DNA from: CAYMUL01 sp964393605
GTDB taxonomy: Bacteria; Bacteroidota; Ignavibacteria; Ignavibacteriales; Ignavibacteriaceae
NCBI GenBank assembly: GCA_964393605.1
Contig: CAYMUL010000019.1
Location: 1-64,000, forward strand
Reading direction: 5' to 3'
DNA: 64,000 nt
The translations under genes were made by a program, and so were the position numbers. The notes beneath the pieces are model-generated. The model worked only from the letters and a program-made list of their open reading frames with translations, searched no databases and was not told the DNA's origin. Below, in pieces: positions 1 through 9,433 of the stretch (its first letter is position 1; every line of letters begins with the position of its first letter).

Positions 1-297
1 TAATAGAAATTGGAGACCACGGGTTCTTCCAAAGGAATCCCTTCGGGAGAATCCCATACGCGCTACAAATATTTTGTAATAGAAATTGGAGACCACGGGT
101 TCTTCCAAAGGAATCCCTTCGGGAGAATCCCGTACGCGCTACAAATATTTTGTAATAGAAATTGGAGACCACGGGTTCTTCCAAAGGAATCCCTTCGGGA
201 GAATCCCGTACGCGCTACAAATATTTTGTAATAGAAATTGGAGACCACGGGTTCTTCCAAAGGAATCCCCTCGGGAGAATCCCATACGCGCTACAAA
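1..297. repeat. Four tandem copies of a 76-bp repeat
   Basis: Units begin at 1, 77, 153 and 229, each opening with TAATAGAAATTGGAGACCAC; the array probably continues left of the window. Each unit holds a short hairpin (TCCC-TTC-GGGA) and an inverted repeat TACAAA-TAT-TTTGTA at the unit junction. Units differ by few bases: CATACG or CGTACG, and CCCTTC or CCCCTC in the last unit, where the change lies in the hairpin loop and leaves the stem intact. 76 is not a multiple of 3, so the repeat is not built as a peptide repeat. It lies just downstream of the minus-strand permease gene and could act as a transcript-end structure, but no T-run terminator was seen. Confidence 0.95.
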
Positions 298-307
298 AAT
301 TTCTTGC

Positions 308-2431
308 TTATGCTTTTGTGCCTCTTTTTTCCTGATACATCTTTGATACAACTTTTAAGTTATCCGGCTCACCAATGAGCGTGAGTATATCATCTGCTCG
401 AACTATTGTTTTACCGTGAGGTACGATATTATCGTCATGCCGTTTTAATAGGGCTACGAGGCAACCGTGGAAATTTATCTCCATTAATTTTTTACCGATG
501 AACGCTTCCGTTTTTAATCCTTCTTTAATTTTAAGAATTAATACTTTCTCAAGTCTGAGCAAAGACGATTTAAGTTCATGATGATTTTCGGCTCTCATCC
601 AAAGAGGTAAGAAATTATCATCTTCAATTCTTTCGGCTAAAGTGCCGAGTAGCCGCAAATGTAATCCCGGGTTATCGTTTCCGCTAATTAAAAAAAACAG
701 GGCATTCAGTTCTTCGTTAGTTTCCGGTTTGCCGGGAACATCCCAATTTAATCCAGATTTAGCGCGTGCAATCGCCATCTCCGAACGTTGCAATCCTTTT
801 ACCCTTGCGTGAAAAATTGCAGTACCGTGTTCGACAGGAGTTAGCCCCATCTCAACTGATTCCATAATTAATTTTTGCAATTCATCATTTGGAATTTGAA
901 TTTTATTTGCAAGATATTCTACACCACCATTTATTATTTCTGAAAGGTTGATGGGTTCAGAAAAATCGAAACATCCCGCGCGTGTGATTGCAGAATCGTA
1001 AGGATCTTTTTCTTTCAATCCTTTCTCTTTTAATATTTCACTTAGTTCGGTTTCTAAACCTGCAAATCTTCTTCTTCCTAATCTTTCGAACACATGATAA
1101 ATAGCACCGCTGCGAACGACATCCTTCCTTACAAATTTTATGTACCATAGTAAAATTAGCAGAAGAATTGTAATCGTAAAGATGATCGAAAAGATTCCCA
1201 TCATTAAAATTAGCCCCAGATAGCAAATGATTCCTAATATTTGTAACCAAGGATATAGAGGAGAATAGTAGCCCGGGACGTAAGATTCAATTTTACTTTC
1301 GCGCATTACAATGACAGAAAAATTTAGCAACGCAAAAAGTAATAGTTGAATAGTACCTGCAAGTTTTGCCACACTTTCAATTCCAAGAAAAAGAATTATT
1401 AGAATCATAACAAGAGAAGTTACAAGAATTGAATAGTGAGGAGTTTTAAACTTTCCCAATTGAGCAAAATTTTTCCAAATTATTCTATCGCGAGACATTG
1501 CAAGCAAGTAACGCGATGCAGCTAATATTCCGGCATTTGCGGTGGATGCGAAAGCGGCTACTGCGGCTATAACAATTAATACTACTCCAAGTTGATTGGG
1601 TAACCAGCTAAAAAATGAAATTGCCGTTGTTGCAATCGGGGTTAAATCGTGCCACAAGTTTGATGGTTCCATAATTGAAACAACAATAAACACGCCGGCT
1701 ACATGAACGAATGTTGCGACAATCCATGACAGTATCATTCCGTTTGGAATATTTCTATCAGGTTTCGAAACTTCTTCGGAAACACTTGTAACTTTTGTCA
1801 AACCGATATATGAAACAAAGACAAGCCCGATTGTTGATACCAACGCATCAGTACCGAACGGTAAAAAATTTCCGAAACGGTTCTCTAAAAAATTGGGGAC
1901 GTTCCCCGCCGATAAATAAACACTCCCCTGAATAATGAAAAATCCGAGAACCATGAGTAAAATTGTAACAAGGAATTTTTGTATGCCGGAAGTTTCTTTT
2001 GCACCAAAAATATTTAGCAGGCAAAAAAAGATTGTAAGTATTGTTGCAACAATTTTTATATCAATCTCAAAATAAATTGTTGCATACGCTCCCATGCCGA
2101 GAAGAGCAAATGCGCTTTTAAAAACAAGCGAGAGCCACGAGCCAATTCCACCAATTATTCCTGCACCCGAGCCCAAACTGCGGTCAATAAAATAATAAGT
2201 GCCGCCGGCTCTGGGCATAGCGGTTGATAATTCCGCCGCGCTATACATTGCCGGTATAATCAAGACTCCTGCTAATAAGTAAGCGAGTACGACAGCCGGA
2301 CCTGCTTTTGCCGCTGCAATGCCAGGCAGAAGAAAAAATCCTGAACTGAAAATAGCACCCGTGCTAATTGCGAACACATCTGCTAATCTTAATTCTTTTT
2401 TTAATCTTTCTTTTCTTTGTAATCGTCTCAT
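308..2431 (-). CDS. APC-family amino acid permease with C-terminal EIIA-like and RCK-C-like domains
   Basis: Inner-membrane secondary transporter of the amino acid-polyamine-cation superfamily. Residues about 15-435 are hydrophobic with some 12 membrane segments and the family's opening motif (AISTGAIFSSGFFLLPG). The cytoplasmic tail is unusual: about 480-625 resembles a PTS fructose/nitrogen-type EIIA domain, with the sequence GTAIFHARVKG placing H541 where the phosphorylated histidine sits, and about 630-705 resembles a TrkA-C/RCK-C ligand-binding domain (GKKLMEINFHG, then VRADDILTLIGE). At 707 residues it is far longer than a plain APC permease (about 450-500). I infer regulation of transport by phosphorylation or ligand binding; the substrate cannot be told. 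It is divergent from the next gene and stands alone on its strand. Family call is strong, tail domains good, function inferred. Confidence 0.85.
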   Translation of the reverse strand: MRRLQRKERLKKELRLADVFAISTGAIFSSGFFLLPGIAAAKAGPAVVLAYLLAGVLIIPAMYSAAELSTAMPRAGGTYYFIDRSLGSGAGIIGGIGSWLSLVFKSAFALLGMGAYATIYFEIDIKIVATILTIFFCLLNIFGAKETSGIQKFLVTILLMVLGFFIIQGSVYLSAGNVPNFLENRFGNFLPFGTDALVSTIGLVFVSYIGLTKVTSVSEEVSKPDRNIPNGMILSWIVATFVHVAGVFIVVSIMEPSNLWHDLTPIATTAISFFSWLPNQLGVVLIVIAAVAAFASTANAGILAASRYLLAMSRDRIIWKNFAQLGKFKTPHYSILVTSLVMILIILFLGIESVAKLAGTIQLLLFALLNFSVIVMRESKIESYVPGYYSPLYPWLQILGIICYLGLILMMGIFSIIFTITILLLILLWYIKFVRKDVVRSGAIYHVFERLGRRRFAGLETELSEILKEKGLKEKDPYDSAITRAGCFDFSEPINLSEIINGGVEYLANKIQIPNDELQKLIMESVEMGLTPVEHGTAIFHARVKGLQRSEMAIARAKSGLNWDVPGKPETNEELNALFFLISGNDNPGLHLRLLGTLAERIEDDNFLPLWMRAENHHELKSSLLRLEKVLILKIKEGLKTEAFIGKKLMEINFHGCLVALLKRHDDNIVPHGKTIVRADDILTLIGEPDNLKVVSKMYQEKRGTKA

Positions 2432-2556
2432 AATTTTTTTTCAAATTTTATTTCACGCCGGTTAAAAAATTTATCTTAAAAGTATCGTAAATTTACGACC
2501 GAATTTTTCTGCATCAATATTTAAGAATCAAAATACGAATTATAAATTGGAATTAA

Positions 2557-2895
2557 ATGAAAAGATTTGAAAAGCATATTTTTGTTTGTGAGAACGTCAG
2601 ACCTGCAGCGCATCCACGCGGGTGTTGCTCGGAAAAGGGGAGCGTGAATTTGCGCGAATTATTTAAAACGAAATTGAAAGAACTTGGGTTATCTAAAAAT
2701 ATAAGGGCAAATTCTGCCGGTTGCCTCGATGCATGCGAATTTGGCGCATCTGTTGTTATTTATCCTGAGCAAGTTTGGTACGGCGGTGTGAAAGAAGCGG
2801 ATGTTGATGAAATTATCCAATCTCACTTGCTAAATAATATTCCAGTAGAACGATTGAAAATTAAAGATGAAAGATTCAACAAAGATGAGCAATAA
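2557..2895 (+). CDS. (2Fe-2S) ferredoxin-like protein, thioredoxin-fold type
   Basis: Small 112-residue soluble protein. Cysteines at 11, 23, 24, 56 and 60, set in the contexts FVCEN, RGCCS and AGCLDAC, fit the thioredoxin-like [2Fe-2S] ferredoxin family, whose cluster is held by two cysteines in the first half and two in the second. The YPEQVWYGGV segment is also typical of these stand-alone ferredoxins. Likely a cytoplasmic electron carrier; the partner is unknown. Its 3' end overlaps the start of the endonuclease III gene, so the two are probably co-transcribed and translationally coupled. Cys23 and Cys24 are adjacent, so which one binds iron is not clear from sequence. Confidence 0.85.
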   Translation: MKRFEKHIFVCENVRPAAHPRGCCSEKGSVNLRELFKTKLKELGLSKNIRANSAGCLDACEFGASVVIYPEQVWYGGVKEADVDEIIQSHLLNNIPVERLKIKDERFNKDEQ

Positions 2896-3526
2896 TAAAG
2901 AAGTGTTCCGAGTTGGTAAAATTTTTTCTTTACTAAAAGATAATTACGTTGAAGCAAAAATTGCTCTGGAGTTTGAATCGCCGTTCACTCTTTTAATTGC
3001 GACAATTTTATCCGCCCAATGCACTGATGAGCGCGTAAATAAAGTTACCCCTTCGCTCTTTAAAAAATTTCCGAATGCGAAAGCATTTGCTAATGCCGAA
3101 TTGGAATCAATCGAAAAGGAAATTTTCTCCACCGGATTTTACAAACAGAAAGCTAAAAGCATTAAAGAATGTTGCCGGATGCTCGTTGAAAATCATAACG
3201 GTTTAATTCCCAAAACAATGGAAGAGTTGACAAAACTTCCCGGTGTTGGAAGAAAAACTGCTTCGGTAATTTTAGGAAATGCGTTCAACATTCCTGCAAT
3301 TGCAGTTGACACTCACGTTAAACGGTTGTCAAATTTATTAGGAATTATTTCTTCCGACGACGCAGAAAAAATTGAATTCAGATTAATGGAAGTTTTACCG
3401 GAAGAGGATTGGACAATCGCCGGACATTTGCTAATGAGTCACGGCAGAAAAATTTGCATCGCGCGAAGACCAAAATGCGGCGAATGTTTTTTAGCAAAGT
3501 ACTGTCCCGGCGCAAAACTTAAATAG
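2867..3526 (+). CDS. nth: Endonuclease III (DNA glycosylase/AP lyase)
   Basis: Base-excision repair enzyme that removes oxidised pyrimidines and nicks the abasic site. The helix-hairpin-helix LPGVGRKTASV (124-134) carries the catalytic lysine K130, and D148 in AVDTH is the catalytic aspartate. The C-terminal [4Fe-4S] loop is complete: Cys197, 204, 207 and 213 in the C-x6-C-x2-C-x5-C spacing. Length (219) matches the family (about 210). The first ATG overlaps the upstream gene by 29 bases; an internal ATG at 2885 would give 213 residues and an 11-base overlap, and the sequence does not decide between them. Coupling with an upstream Fe-S protein and a downstream HD protein looks like an operon of convenience. 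Confidence 0.97.
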   Translation: MKDSTKMSNNKEVFRVGKIFSLLKDNYVEAKIALEFESPFTLLIATILSAQCTDERVNKVTPSLFKKFPNAKAFANAELESIEKEIFSTGFYKQKAKSIKECCRMLVENHNGLIPKTMEELTKLPGVGRKTASVILGNAFNIPAIAVDTHVKRLSNLLGIISSDDAEKIEFRLMEVLPEEDWTIAGHLLMSHGRKICIARRPKCGECFLAKYCPGAKLK

Positions 3527-3533
3527 GAGAATT

Positions 3534-4079
3534 ATGGAAAGAAATTTTTGTATGGAAATATTAAAGCAACACACACAATCGGAAAGTTTGTTAAAACATG
3601 CATTCGCAGTTGAAGCGTGTGTTGCAGCTTATGCCCAAAAATTTGGAGAAGATGTGAACCGATGGAGCAACATCGCATTACTTCACGATTTCGACTATGA
3701 AAAATTTCCCGAACAACATCCATACAAAGGTGCCGAACTTTTGCGCGAATTAAATTTTGATGAAGAATTTATTACAACCATTCTTTCTCACGCCGATTAC
3801 ACCGGAGTAGCGCGTAACACTCTCGTTGCAAAAACTCTTTTCGCTTGTGATGAACTTGCGGGCTTTATCACCGCAGTAACCTATGTTCGTCCGAGCAGAT
3901 CGCTCGACGAAGTTGAAGTAAAATCCGTTTTAAAAAAGATGAAAGATAAAGCATTCGCAAAAGCTGTTAATCGTGATGATATTATCAACGGCGCAAAAGA
4001 ACTTGGTGTTGACTTGAATGAACATATCCGGTTTTGTATCGATGCAATGAAAAGAAAGCGAGAGTTACTCGGAATATGA
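3534..4079 (+). CDS. HD-domain (HDIG-type) phosphohydrolase-like protein
   Basis: Soluble 181-residue protein with an HD-superfamily metal site: His22 in a KHAFAVE helix, the His51-Asp52 pair in ALLHDFDYE, a later His62 in EQHPYKGAELL and LSHAD further on. This pattern is that of small HDIG proteins which are presumed metal-dependent phosphohydrolases; many are named only as HD-domain proteins and their substrates are unknown. A good Shine-Dalgarno (AGGAGA, just before 3534) supports the start, and it follows nth by 7 bases, so it is probably the last gene of that operon. A 133-base gap separates it from porU. The fold is well supported; the reaction is not assigned. Confidence 0.85.
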   Translation: MERNFCMEILKQHTQSESLLKHAFAVEACVAAYAQKFGEDVNRWSNIALLHDFDYEKFPEQHPYKGAELLRELNFDEEFITTILSHADYTGVARNTLVAKTLFACDELAGFITAVTYVRPSRSLDEVEVKSVLKKMKDKAFAKAVNRDDIINGAKELGVDLNEHIRFCIDAMKRKRELLGI

Positions 4080-4212
4080 TTTTGACTTCATACCATAATT
4101 TGACTTGACAGGTAAAGAATACTCATCTAAATTGCCAATAAAAAATAGGACTACTCTAAAACTTTTTGCTACAAAACAATTAAATTATTTCTTAACAAAC
4201 CGCACGGAAAAA

Positions 4213-7200
4213 ATGCGTAGCAAAATAATTCTCATACTTTCGTTTTTATTTTCTATCAGCATTCTTGCACAGGATGTAAGAATTGTTGCATCCAATTCCA
4301 ATGAATTGGTGTTCAAGTATTCTCCTTCTTTTAGAGGTGTTGATACTATCTCGGTAAATGGAAATCAATTTATTTCTGTCAGCTTCAAAGATGCCGATAA
4401 TGAAAACCCGTTTGAATTCGGCTCTCCGAAAATTCTATTCAAAAAAATTCCAATTGGCGTACCGAAAGAAACCGACAATACAATTGAGATTCTCGACTAC
4501 AATTTTTCGGAAGTGAACGGAAATCTTATACCAAATTTAGATTCAAAACTTCCTGAGAAAGATTTCAAATTATCCGCCGAATATTTTTCGGCGAAGAACG
4601 ATTTTGAAATCGTAACTTTTGCAGAATTTGCCATTGCGAGATCGATTCCTATTCAATATCTGAAAATATATCCCGTTCAATTTTTAGCTTCGGAAAAGAA
4701 AATCAGATTATTAAAATCGGTTACTATCAAAATAAAATTTGCACCGGCACAAACACAAAATATTACAGACTCTGATCCTATGCTTTCCGATGTAATCATT
4801 AATTATAGTGTTGCAAAAAAATGGTTACTAAAAAACAATTCTTTAAAGAAAACAACAGCGACAAGCAGTGTTCTCGCAAGCGGGAAGTGGTTCAGATTTG
4901 AAACTCCGCAAGAGGGTTTTTATAAAATTACTCGCAGTCAGCTTTCTTCATATGGAATTGATGCCGCTTCAGTCGATCCGCGCACAATAAAAATTTACAA
5001 CAACGGCGGAAAACCTCTCCCCGAAAAAAATTCTTCCCCTCGTTACACTGACCTTCATGAAAATGCAATTTATATCTCCGGAGAATCCGATGGCAAGTTT
5101 GATGAAGGAGATTACATTCTTTTCTATGGAAGAAATTTTGATTTCTGGAATTACGATACTATCGCACGAAATTATTTGCGCGTGAAGAATACTTATGCGA
5201 ACAAAAATTATTATTGGATTACCTCTGGCGGCACAAACGGAAAGAGGATGGAACAAGTTTCCGGTGCGCAAAAAACTACTTCCCCTTTCGTCCAAACAAA
5301 TACTATCGCTTTTCAACATTTGGAAGATGAAAAAATAAATATCGGAAAAACCGGCAAACATTTTGTCGGCGATGAATTCAGTGAGACAAATAAAACCCGC
5401 ACATACACAAGGACGCTCGAAGAGAGGGATAATAATTTTCCCGTCTTCTATCGATATGCATTTGTAAATAATTCGCCGAGTAATATTCCATTTCGGATTG
5501 ATGAAAATAATAATCTCGTTCTTTCAAAGACGATATTTGGCTACGGCTCTTATCAGTACTCATACGGCATTATTGATTCTTCATTCATTCCGTATTCAAG
5601 TGCGATTGCGGATAATCGCTCAAATTTGAAATTCACTTACTCCGCTGCCGGACCGAACTCTTATGGCTATCTCGATTATTATGAAATCATATTTAAGCGA
5701 AAGTTAAAAGTACAGAATGACTTGATAACTTTCTTTTCGTATGATTCAACTACAACGGTAGAATATCAGCTAACGAATTTTACGATAACAGATATTCATG
5801 TTTTCGATGTAACAGATCATTCAGCAGTGAAAAAAATTGTGAATCCAATTAAGCAGAGTGCCGGCGAATTTTATTTCCAAAAAGATGAACAATACCAAAA
5901 AGTTTCGAAGTACATCGCCTATTGCGGTGAAAAATTTCTTTCTCCTGTCAACGCAATTGAAATCAAGAATCAAGATTTACATGGAATTTCCGAAGGCGCA
6001 AAATATTTAATCATCTCCCCAAAAGAATTTAACTCTGCCGCTGAACGATTAAAAAATTACAGACAAACTTCTGCAAAAGTTTCTCTCTCCGGTTTAATTG
6101 TTGAGGTTGACCAGATTTACAATGAGTTCTCAGGTGGATTAAAAGATCCGACTGCAATTCGTGATTTCATTCGTCATTCATATTTTAATTGGAACACCAA
6201 ACCCGAATACGTTTTGCTTTTTGGTGATGGCGATTATGATTATCGAAACATCGAAAAGTTAAACAAAAATTTTATTCCTCCACTTGAAACAGAAGAATAT
6301 TTGAGTGCAATCTATTCTTATTCAGTTGACGACTATTTTGCATCCGTTGACGGTGATGATACTGTTGCCGATCTTGCATTGGGCAGATTGCCGGTTCAAT
6401 CTTTAACCGAAGCGAATATCATGGTCGATAAAATTATCTTTTATGAAACTCAAGCGGCAAAAGGCAATTGGCGTAACCTGGTTACTCTCGTCGCCGATGA
6501 TGCGTTAACTTCGTCAGGGGTGGATGGCGCACCCAACACTCCACAATCGGAAGACCTCGCGAATGATGTCATCCCTAAATCTTTCGACTTGAATAAAATT
6601 TATCTCGTCAACTATCCAACTGTCTACACAAGTTTGGGACGACGAAAACCCGGCGTCAATCAAGCTATCATCGATGCAGTCAACGATGGAAGCGTACTTC
6701 TGAATTTTATCGGACACGGCAGCCCCGAAGTGTGGACGCATGAGCAAGTTTTTATTAAAGATGTTTCTATTCCCCAGTTCGTGAACGATAAATATTTTTT
6801 CTTAACTGCGGCAACTTGCGACTTCGGATATTTCGATAATCCGAATTCTCAGAGTGGAATGGAAGTGATGTTGCTTAAACAATCGAGCGGCGCAATTGGT
6901 GGGTTCACATCCGTGCGTCCGGTATATTCACATGAAAATGCCGCACTGAATGAAAAGTTTTATTCCAAAATGTTGAGCGCGGTTAGAGACACAATGAATT
7001 TACCCTTTCCGATCGGATATGCTTATTACAAAACCAAAGTTGAAAAACATTCTGTAAATGATTTGAAGTATTTGTTATTTTCCGATCCCGCACTGCGATT
7101 AAATCTCCCTCAATACAACGCAAGCATCGATTCGATGAACGGCAATAGTTTCGCAACAGTGCAACAAGTTAAAGCACTCAGTGAAGTTACTATTTCAGGC

Positions 7201-8178
7201 TCGGTTAAAAAACCAGACGGAAGTGTTTGGAATGATTTTAACGGCAAACTTGAGTTAACTGTTTTTGATTCGGATCGTATTTTGCCTCTCCCCGAGATTA
7301 GTCTTACTCAAACAATGACCGTAAAAGGCGGAAAGATTTTTAACGGACTTGTGTCAATTAAAAACGGGATTTTCAGCACGACATTTGTTGTTCCAAAAGA
7401 TATCTCTTATGAAAACAAAAACGGGAAGATCATCGCTTACTTTTCGGACGAAACGATTGATGGATTGGGATTCACTTCCAACTTTATTGTCGGAGGTACA
7501 GATTCGACAGTCGCAAATGATTTCACAGGACCGGAAATAGAAATTTATTTTGATCAGATTACAGACAACAATGGATTATTGGTGAATCCGAATTCACTGT
7601 TGATCGTTGCGTTAAAAGATGAGAAAGGATTGAACACGACCGGCACCGGAGTCGGGCATCAATTGCTTGGTGTGTTGAATGATGATTTGACAAACAGCAT
7701 TGATCTTTCAAATTATTTTGAAGGAGATCTCGATAATGGAAATCAATCGGGAAAAATCAATTATAAACTTCCAAATCTTTCCGAAGGTGAATACAAAATT
7801 GAAATCACAGCTTGGGATGTTTTTAATAATTCTTCCAAAGAAATTGAATATTTTAAAGTTGTAAATTCTAACGATTTAGTAATTGATCAAGTTTATAATT
7901 ATCCGAATCCTTTTTCTTCAAATACAGTATTTACATTTCAGCAAAACTTAACTTCGCCGATTGATGTCGGAATCAGAATTTATAGTGTTGCAGGGCGATT
8001 GATTCATTCAATTAATCAAAAAAATATCACCGAAAAATTTGTAAAGATTGATTGGGACGGAAAGGATATTGATGGAAATTTTCTTGCCAACGGAACATAT
8101 CTTTACAAAATGAAAATCAAAACCGTTGACGGAGCTTTTTCCAAATCAGTTTTGGGAAAGATTGCCATAGCGCGATAA
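4213..8178 (+). CDS. porU: Type IX secretion system sortase PorU (C25 gingipain-like)
   Basis: Cell-surface protease that cleaves the C-terminal sorting domain from type IX cargo and attaches the product to the surface. I place the start at ATG 4213, which gives 1321 residues and opens with a signal peptide (MRSKIILILSFLFSISILAQ); the reading frame is open further upstream only from a TTG with no signal sequence. The C25 peptidase domain lies about residues 640-1000, with His835 in NFIGHGSPEVW and Cys869 in TAATCDFGYF as the catalytic dyad. The C-terminus has its own sorting-type domain (YNYPNPFSSN onward). It is followed at once by porV, its known partner in the attachment complex. Family assignment is firm. 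Confidence 0.94.
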   Translation: MRSKIILILSFLFSISILAQDVRIVASNSNELVFKYSPSFRGVDTISVNGNQFISVSFKDADNENPFEFGSPKILFKKIPIGVPKETDNTIEILDYNFSEVNGNLIPNLDSKLPEKDFKLSAEYFSAKNDFEIVTFAEFAIARSIPIQYLKIYPVQFLASEKKIRLLKSVTIKIKFAPAQTQNITDSDPMLSDVIINYSVAKKWLLKNNSLKKTTATSSVLASGKWFRFETPQEGFYKITRSQLSSYGIDAASVDPRTIKIYNNGGKPLPEKNSSPRYTDLHENAIYISGESDGKFDEGDYILFYGRNFDFWNYDTIARNYLRVKNTYANKNYYWITSGGTNGKRMEQVSGAQKTTSPFVQTNTIAFQHLEDEKINIGKTGKHFVGDEFSETNKTRTYTRTLEERDNNFPVFYRYAFVNNSPSNIPFRIDENNNLVLSKTIFGYGSYQYSYGIIDSSFIPYSSAIADNRSNLKFTYSAAGPNSYGYLDYYEIIFKRKLKVQNDLITFFSYDSTTTVEYQLTNFTITDIHVFDVTDHSAVKKIVNPIKQSAGEFYFQKDEQYQKVSKYIAYCGEKFLSPVNAIEIKNQDLHGISEGAKYLIISPKEFNSAAERLKNYRQTSAKVSLSGLIVEVDQIYNEFSGGLKDPTAIRDFIRHSYFNWNTKPEYVLLFGDGDYDYRNIEKLNKNFIPPLETEEYLSAIYSYSVDDYFASVDGDDTVADLALGRLPVQSLTEANIMVDKIIFYETQAAKGNWRNLVTLVADDALTSSGVDGAPNTPQSEDLANDVIPKSFDLNKIYLVNYPTVYTSLGRRKPGVNQAIIDAVNDGSVLLNFIGHGSPEVWTHEQVFIKDVSIPQFVNDKYFFLTAATCDFGYFDNPNSQSGMEVMLLKQSSGAIGGFTSVRPVYSHENAALNEKFYSKMLSAVRDTMNLPFPIGYAYYKTKVEKHSVNDLKYLLFSDPALRLNLPQYNASIDSMNGNSFATVQQVKALSEVTISGSVKKPDGSVWNDFNGKLELTVFDSDRILPLPEISLTQTMTVKGGKIFNGLVSIKNGIFSTTFVVPKDISYENKNGKIIAYFSDETIDGLGFTSNFIVGGTDSTVANDFTGPEIEIYFDQITDNNGLLVNPNSLLIVALKDEKGLNTTGTGVGHQLLGVLNDDLTNSIDLSNYFEGDLDNGNQSGKINYKLPNLSEGEYKIEITAWDVFNNSSKEIEYFKVVNSNDLVIDQVYNYPNPFSSNTVFTFQQNLTSPIDVGIRIYSVAGRLIHSINQKNITEKFVKIDWDGKDIDGNFLANGTYLYKMKIKTVDGAFSKSVLGKIAIAR

Positions 8179-8275
8179 AGTTTTGTTGTATTTTTTTTAT
8201 CATGCAAAAATTTAATTTTTATATTTAATATTCCATTTGAGAATGAAAGCTTTAATAAATAGAAGGACGAACCTG

Positions 8276-9427
8276 ATGAAATTATTCGTAAGCTTGCTTT
8301 TAGTATGCACATTAGTTACGATGTTTAATGATGAAACAAAAGCGCAAGGCGGCGATGCCGCTGTTCCGTTTCTTTTGCTGGCGCCCGATTCACGGCATGG
8401 CGGAATTGGAGAAAGCGGAACCGGTCTTGCAGATAACTCAGCCGCGATTTTTTGGAATCCCGCCGGTATTGCTTTTCTCACCGGTCAAGAATTTAGTTTT
8501 ACTCACAGCAACTGGCTGCCACAGTTTAAATTAGATCTCTTTTACGATTACGCTACTTATCGAAATTATCTCCCCGAACTTGACGGAAATATTACGGCAA
8601 GTATCACTTACATGAACTACGGTGAATTCATTCGCACAGGTCCCGATTCTCCCGAAGAGATTGGAAGATTCCGTGCATTCGATGCCGCATTAACTCTCGG
8701 TTACGCAACCAAACTTTCTGTCGATTGGGGAATTGGTTTCAATTTCAGATTGATACACAGTAATCTGTCCGATCAACCCACTGCGCAAGAACAGGGAAGA
8801 GGCGTTGCAACTACCGTAAGTTTTGATATTGGCGCGATGTGGCGTCCTTCAGAAACAGGTTTGGATTTTCTCGACAATACTTTAAGTCTCGGTATGAATT
8901 TGAGTAATCTCGGTCCAAAAATATTTTATATCGATCGTGCGCAAGCAGATCCTATTCCTACTAATTTTAGATTGGGTTTTGCTTATCAATTATTCCAGGA
9001 TGAATTCAATTCGCTCGCATTGACACTTGACTTCAGCAAACTTTTGGTGAAGAAAACGAACACAGGAACGAGTGACGAATTCTATAAGGCACTTTATTCT
9101 TCATGGGTAGATCGACCTCTCTCCGAAGAGTTGAGAGACATCGTTACTTCCGGCGGATTGGAATATTGGTACGGACAGCCAGGTGATTTTCTCTTCGCGG
9201 TTCGTGGCGGAATTTTTTACGAAGATCCTTCGTATGGAAATAGAAAATTCATGACACTCGGCGCAGGCATTCGATATGATATTTACGGATTTGATTTCAG
9301 CTATATCAGCACGGCAGTATTTAAAGATGGTGAAAACCATCCGTTGTCCGACACGCTTCGCTTCACATTTTTAGTTGGTTGGGGTGCTGTTCTCGAAAAG
9401 ATTAAAGGCTTTCCGCGCGGCGTTTAA
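8276..9427 (+). CDS. porV: Type IX secretion outer-membrane protein PorV (LptO)
   Basis: Outer-membrane beta-barrel of the FadL-like PorV family; PorV shuttles cargo from the SprA translocon to the PorU attachment complex. The N-terminal part after the signal peptide has the family block FLLLAPDSRHGGIGESGTGLADNSA-type sequence (FLLLAPDSRHGG, then AAIFWNPAG), and the rest is alternating hydrophobic strands. The start is chosen at ATG 8276 because AGAAGGA lies 8 bases upstream and the product opens with a signal peptide (MKLFVSLLLVCTLVTMF); in-frame TTG 8237 and ATG 8243 are possible but poorer. It sits 97 bases after porU, so the pair is probably one transcript. Confidence 0.93.
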   Translation: MKLFVSLLLVCTLVTMFNDETKAQGGDAAVPFLLLAPDSRHGGIGESGTGLADNSAAIFWNPAGIAFLTGQEFSFTHSNWLPQFKLDLFYDYATYRNYLPELDGNITASITYMNYGEFIRTGPDSPEEIGRFRAFDAALTLGYATKLSVDWGIGFNFRLIHSNLSDQPTAQEQGRGVATTVSFDIGAMWRPSETGLDFLDNTLSLGMNLSNLGPKIFYIDRAQADPIPTNFRLGFAYQLFQDEFNSLALTLDFSKLLVKKTNTGTSDEFYKALYSSWVDRPLSEELRDIVTSGGLEYWYGQPGDFLFAVRGGIFYEDPSYGNRKFMTLGAGIRYDIYGFDFSYISTAVFKDGENHPLSDTLRFTFLVGWGAVLEKIKGFPRGV

Positions 9428-9433
9428 TCATTC

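Noticed and set aside
1..297. Repeat array as a possible CRISPR
   Set aside because: Units are contiguous and nearly identical with no unique spacers, and no cas genes are nearby.
10..351. Several short frames of repeated peptides in the tandem repeat
   Set aside because: The unit is 76 bases, so each frame is broken in the next unit; the frames are a by-product of the repeat.
4105..4212. N-terminal extension of porU from an upstream TTG
   Set aside because: The added 36 residues have no domain, and a clean signal peptide starts at ATG 4213.
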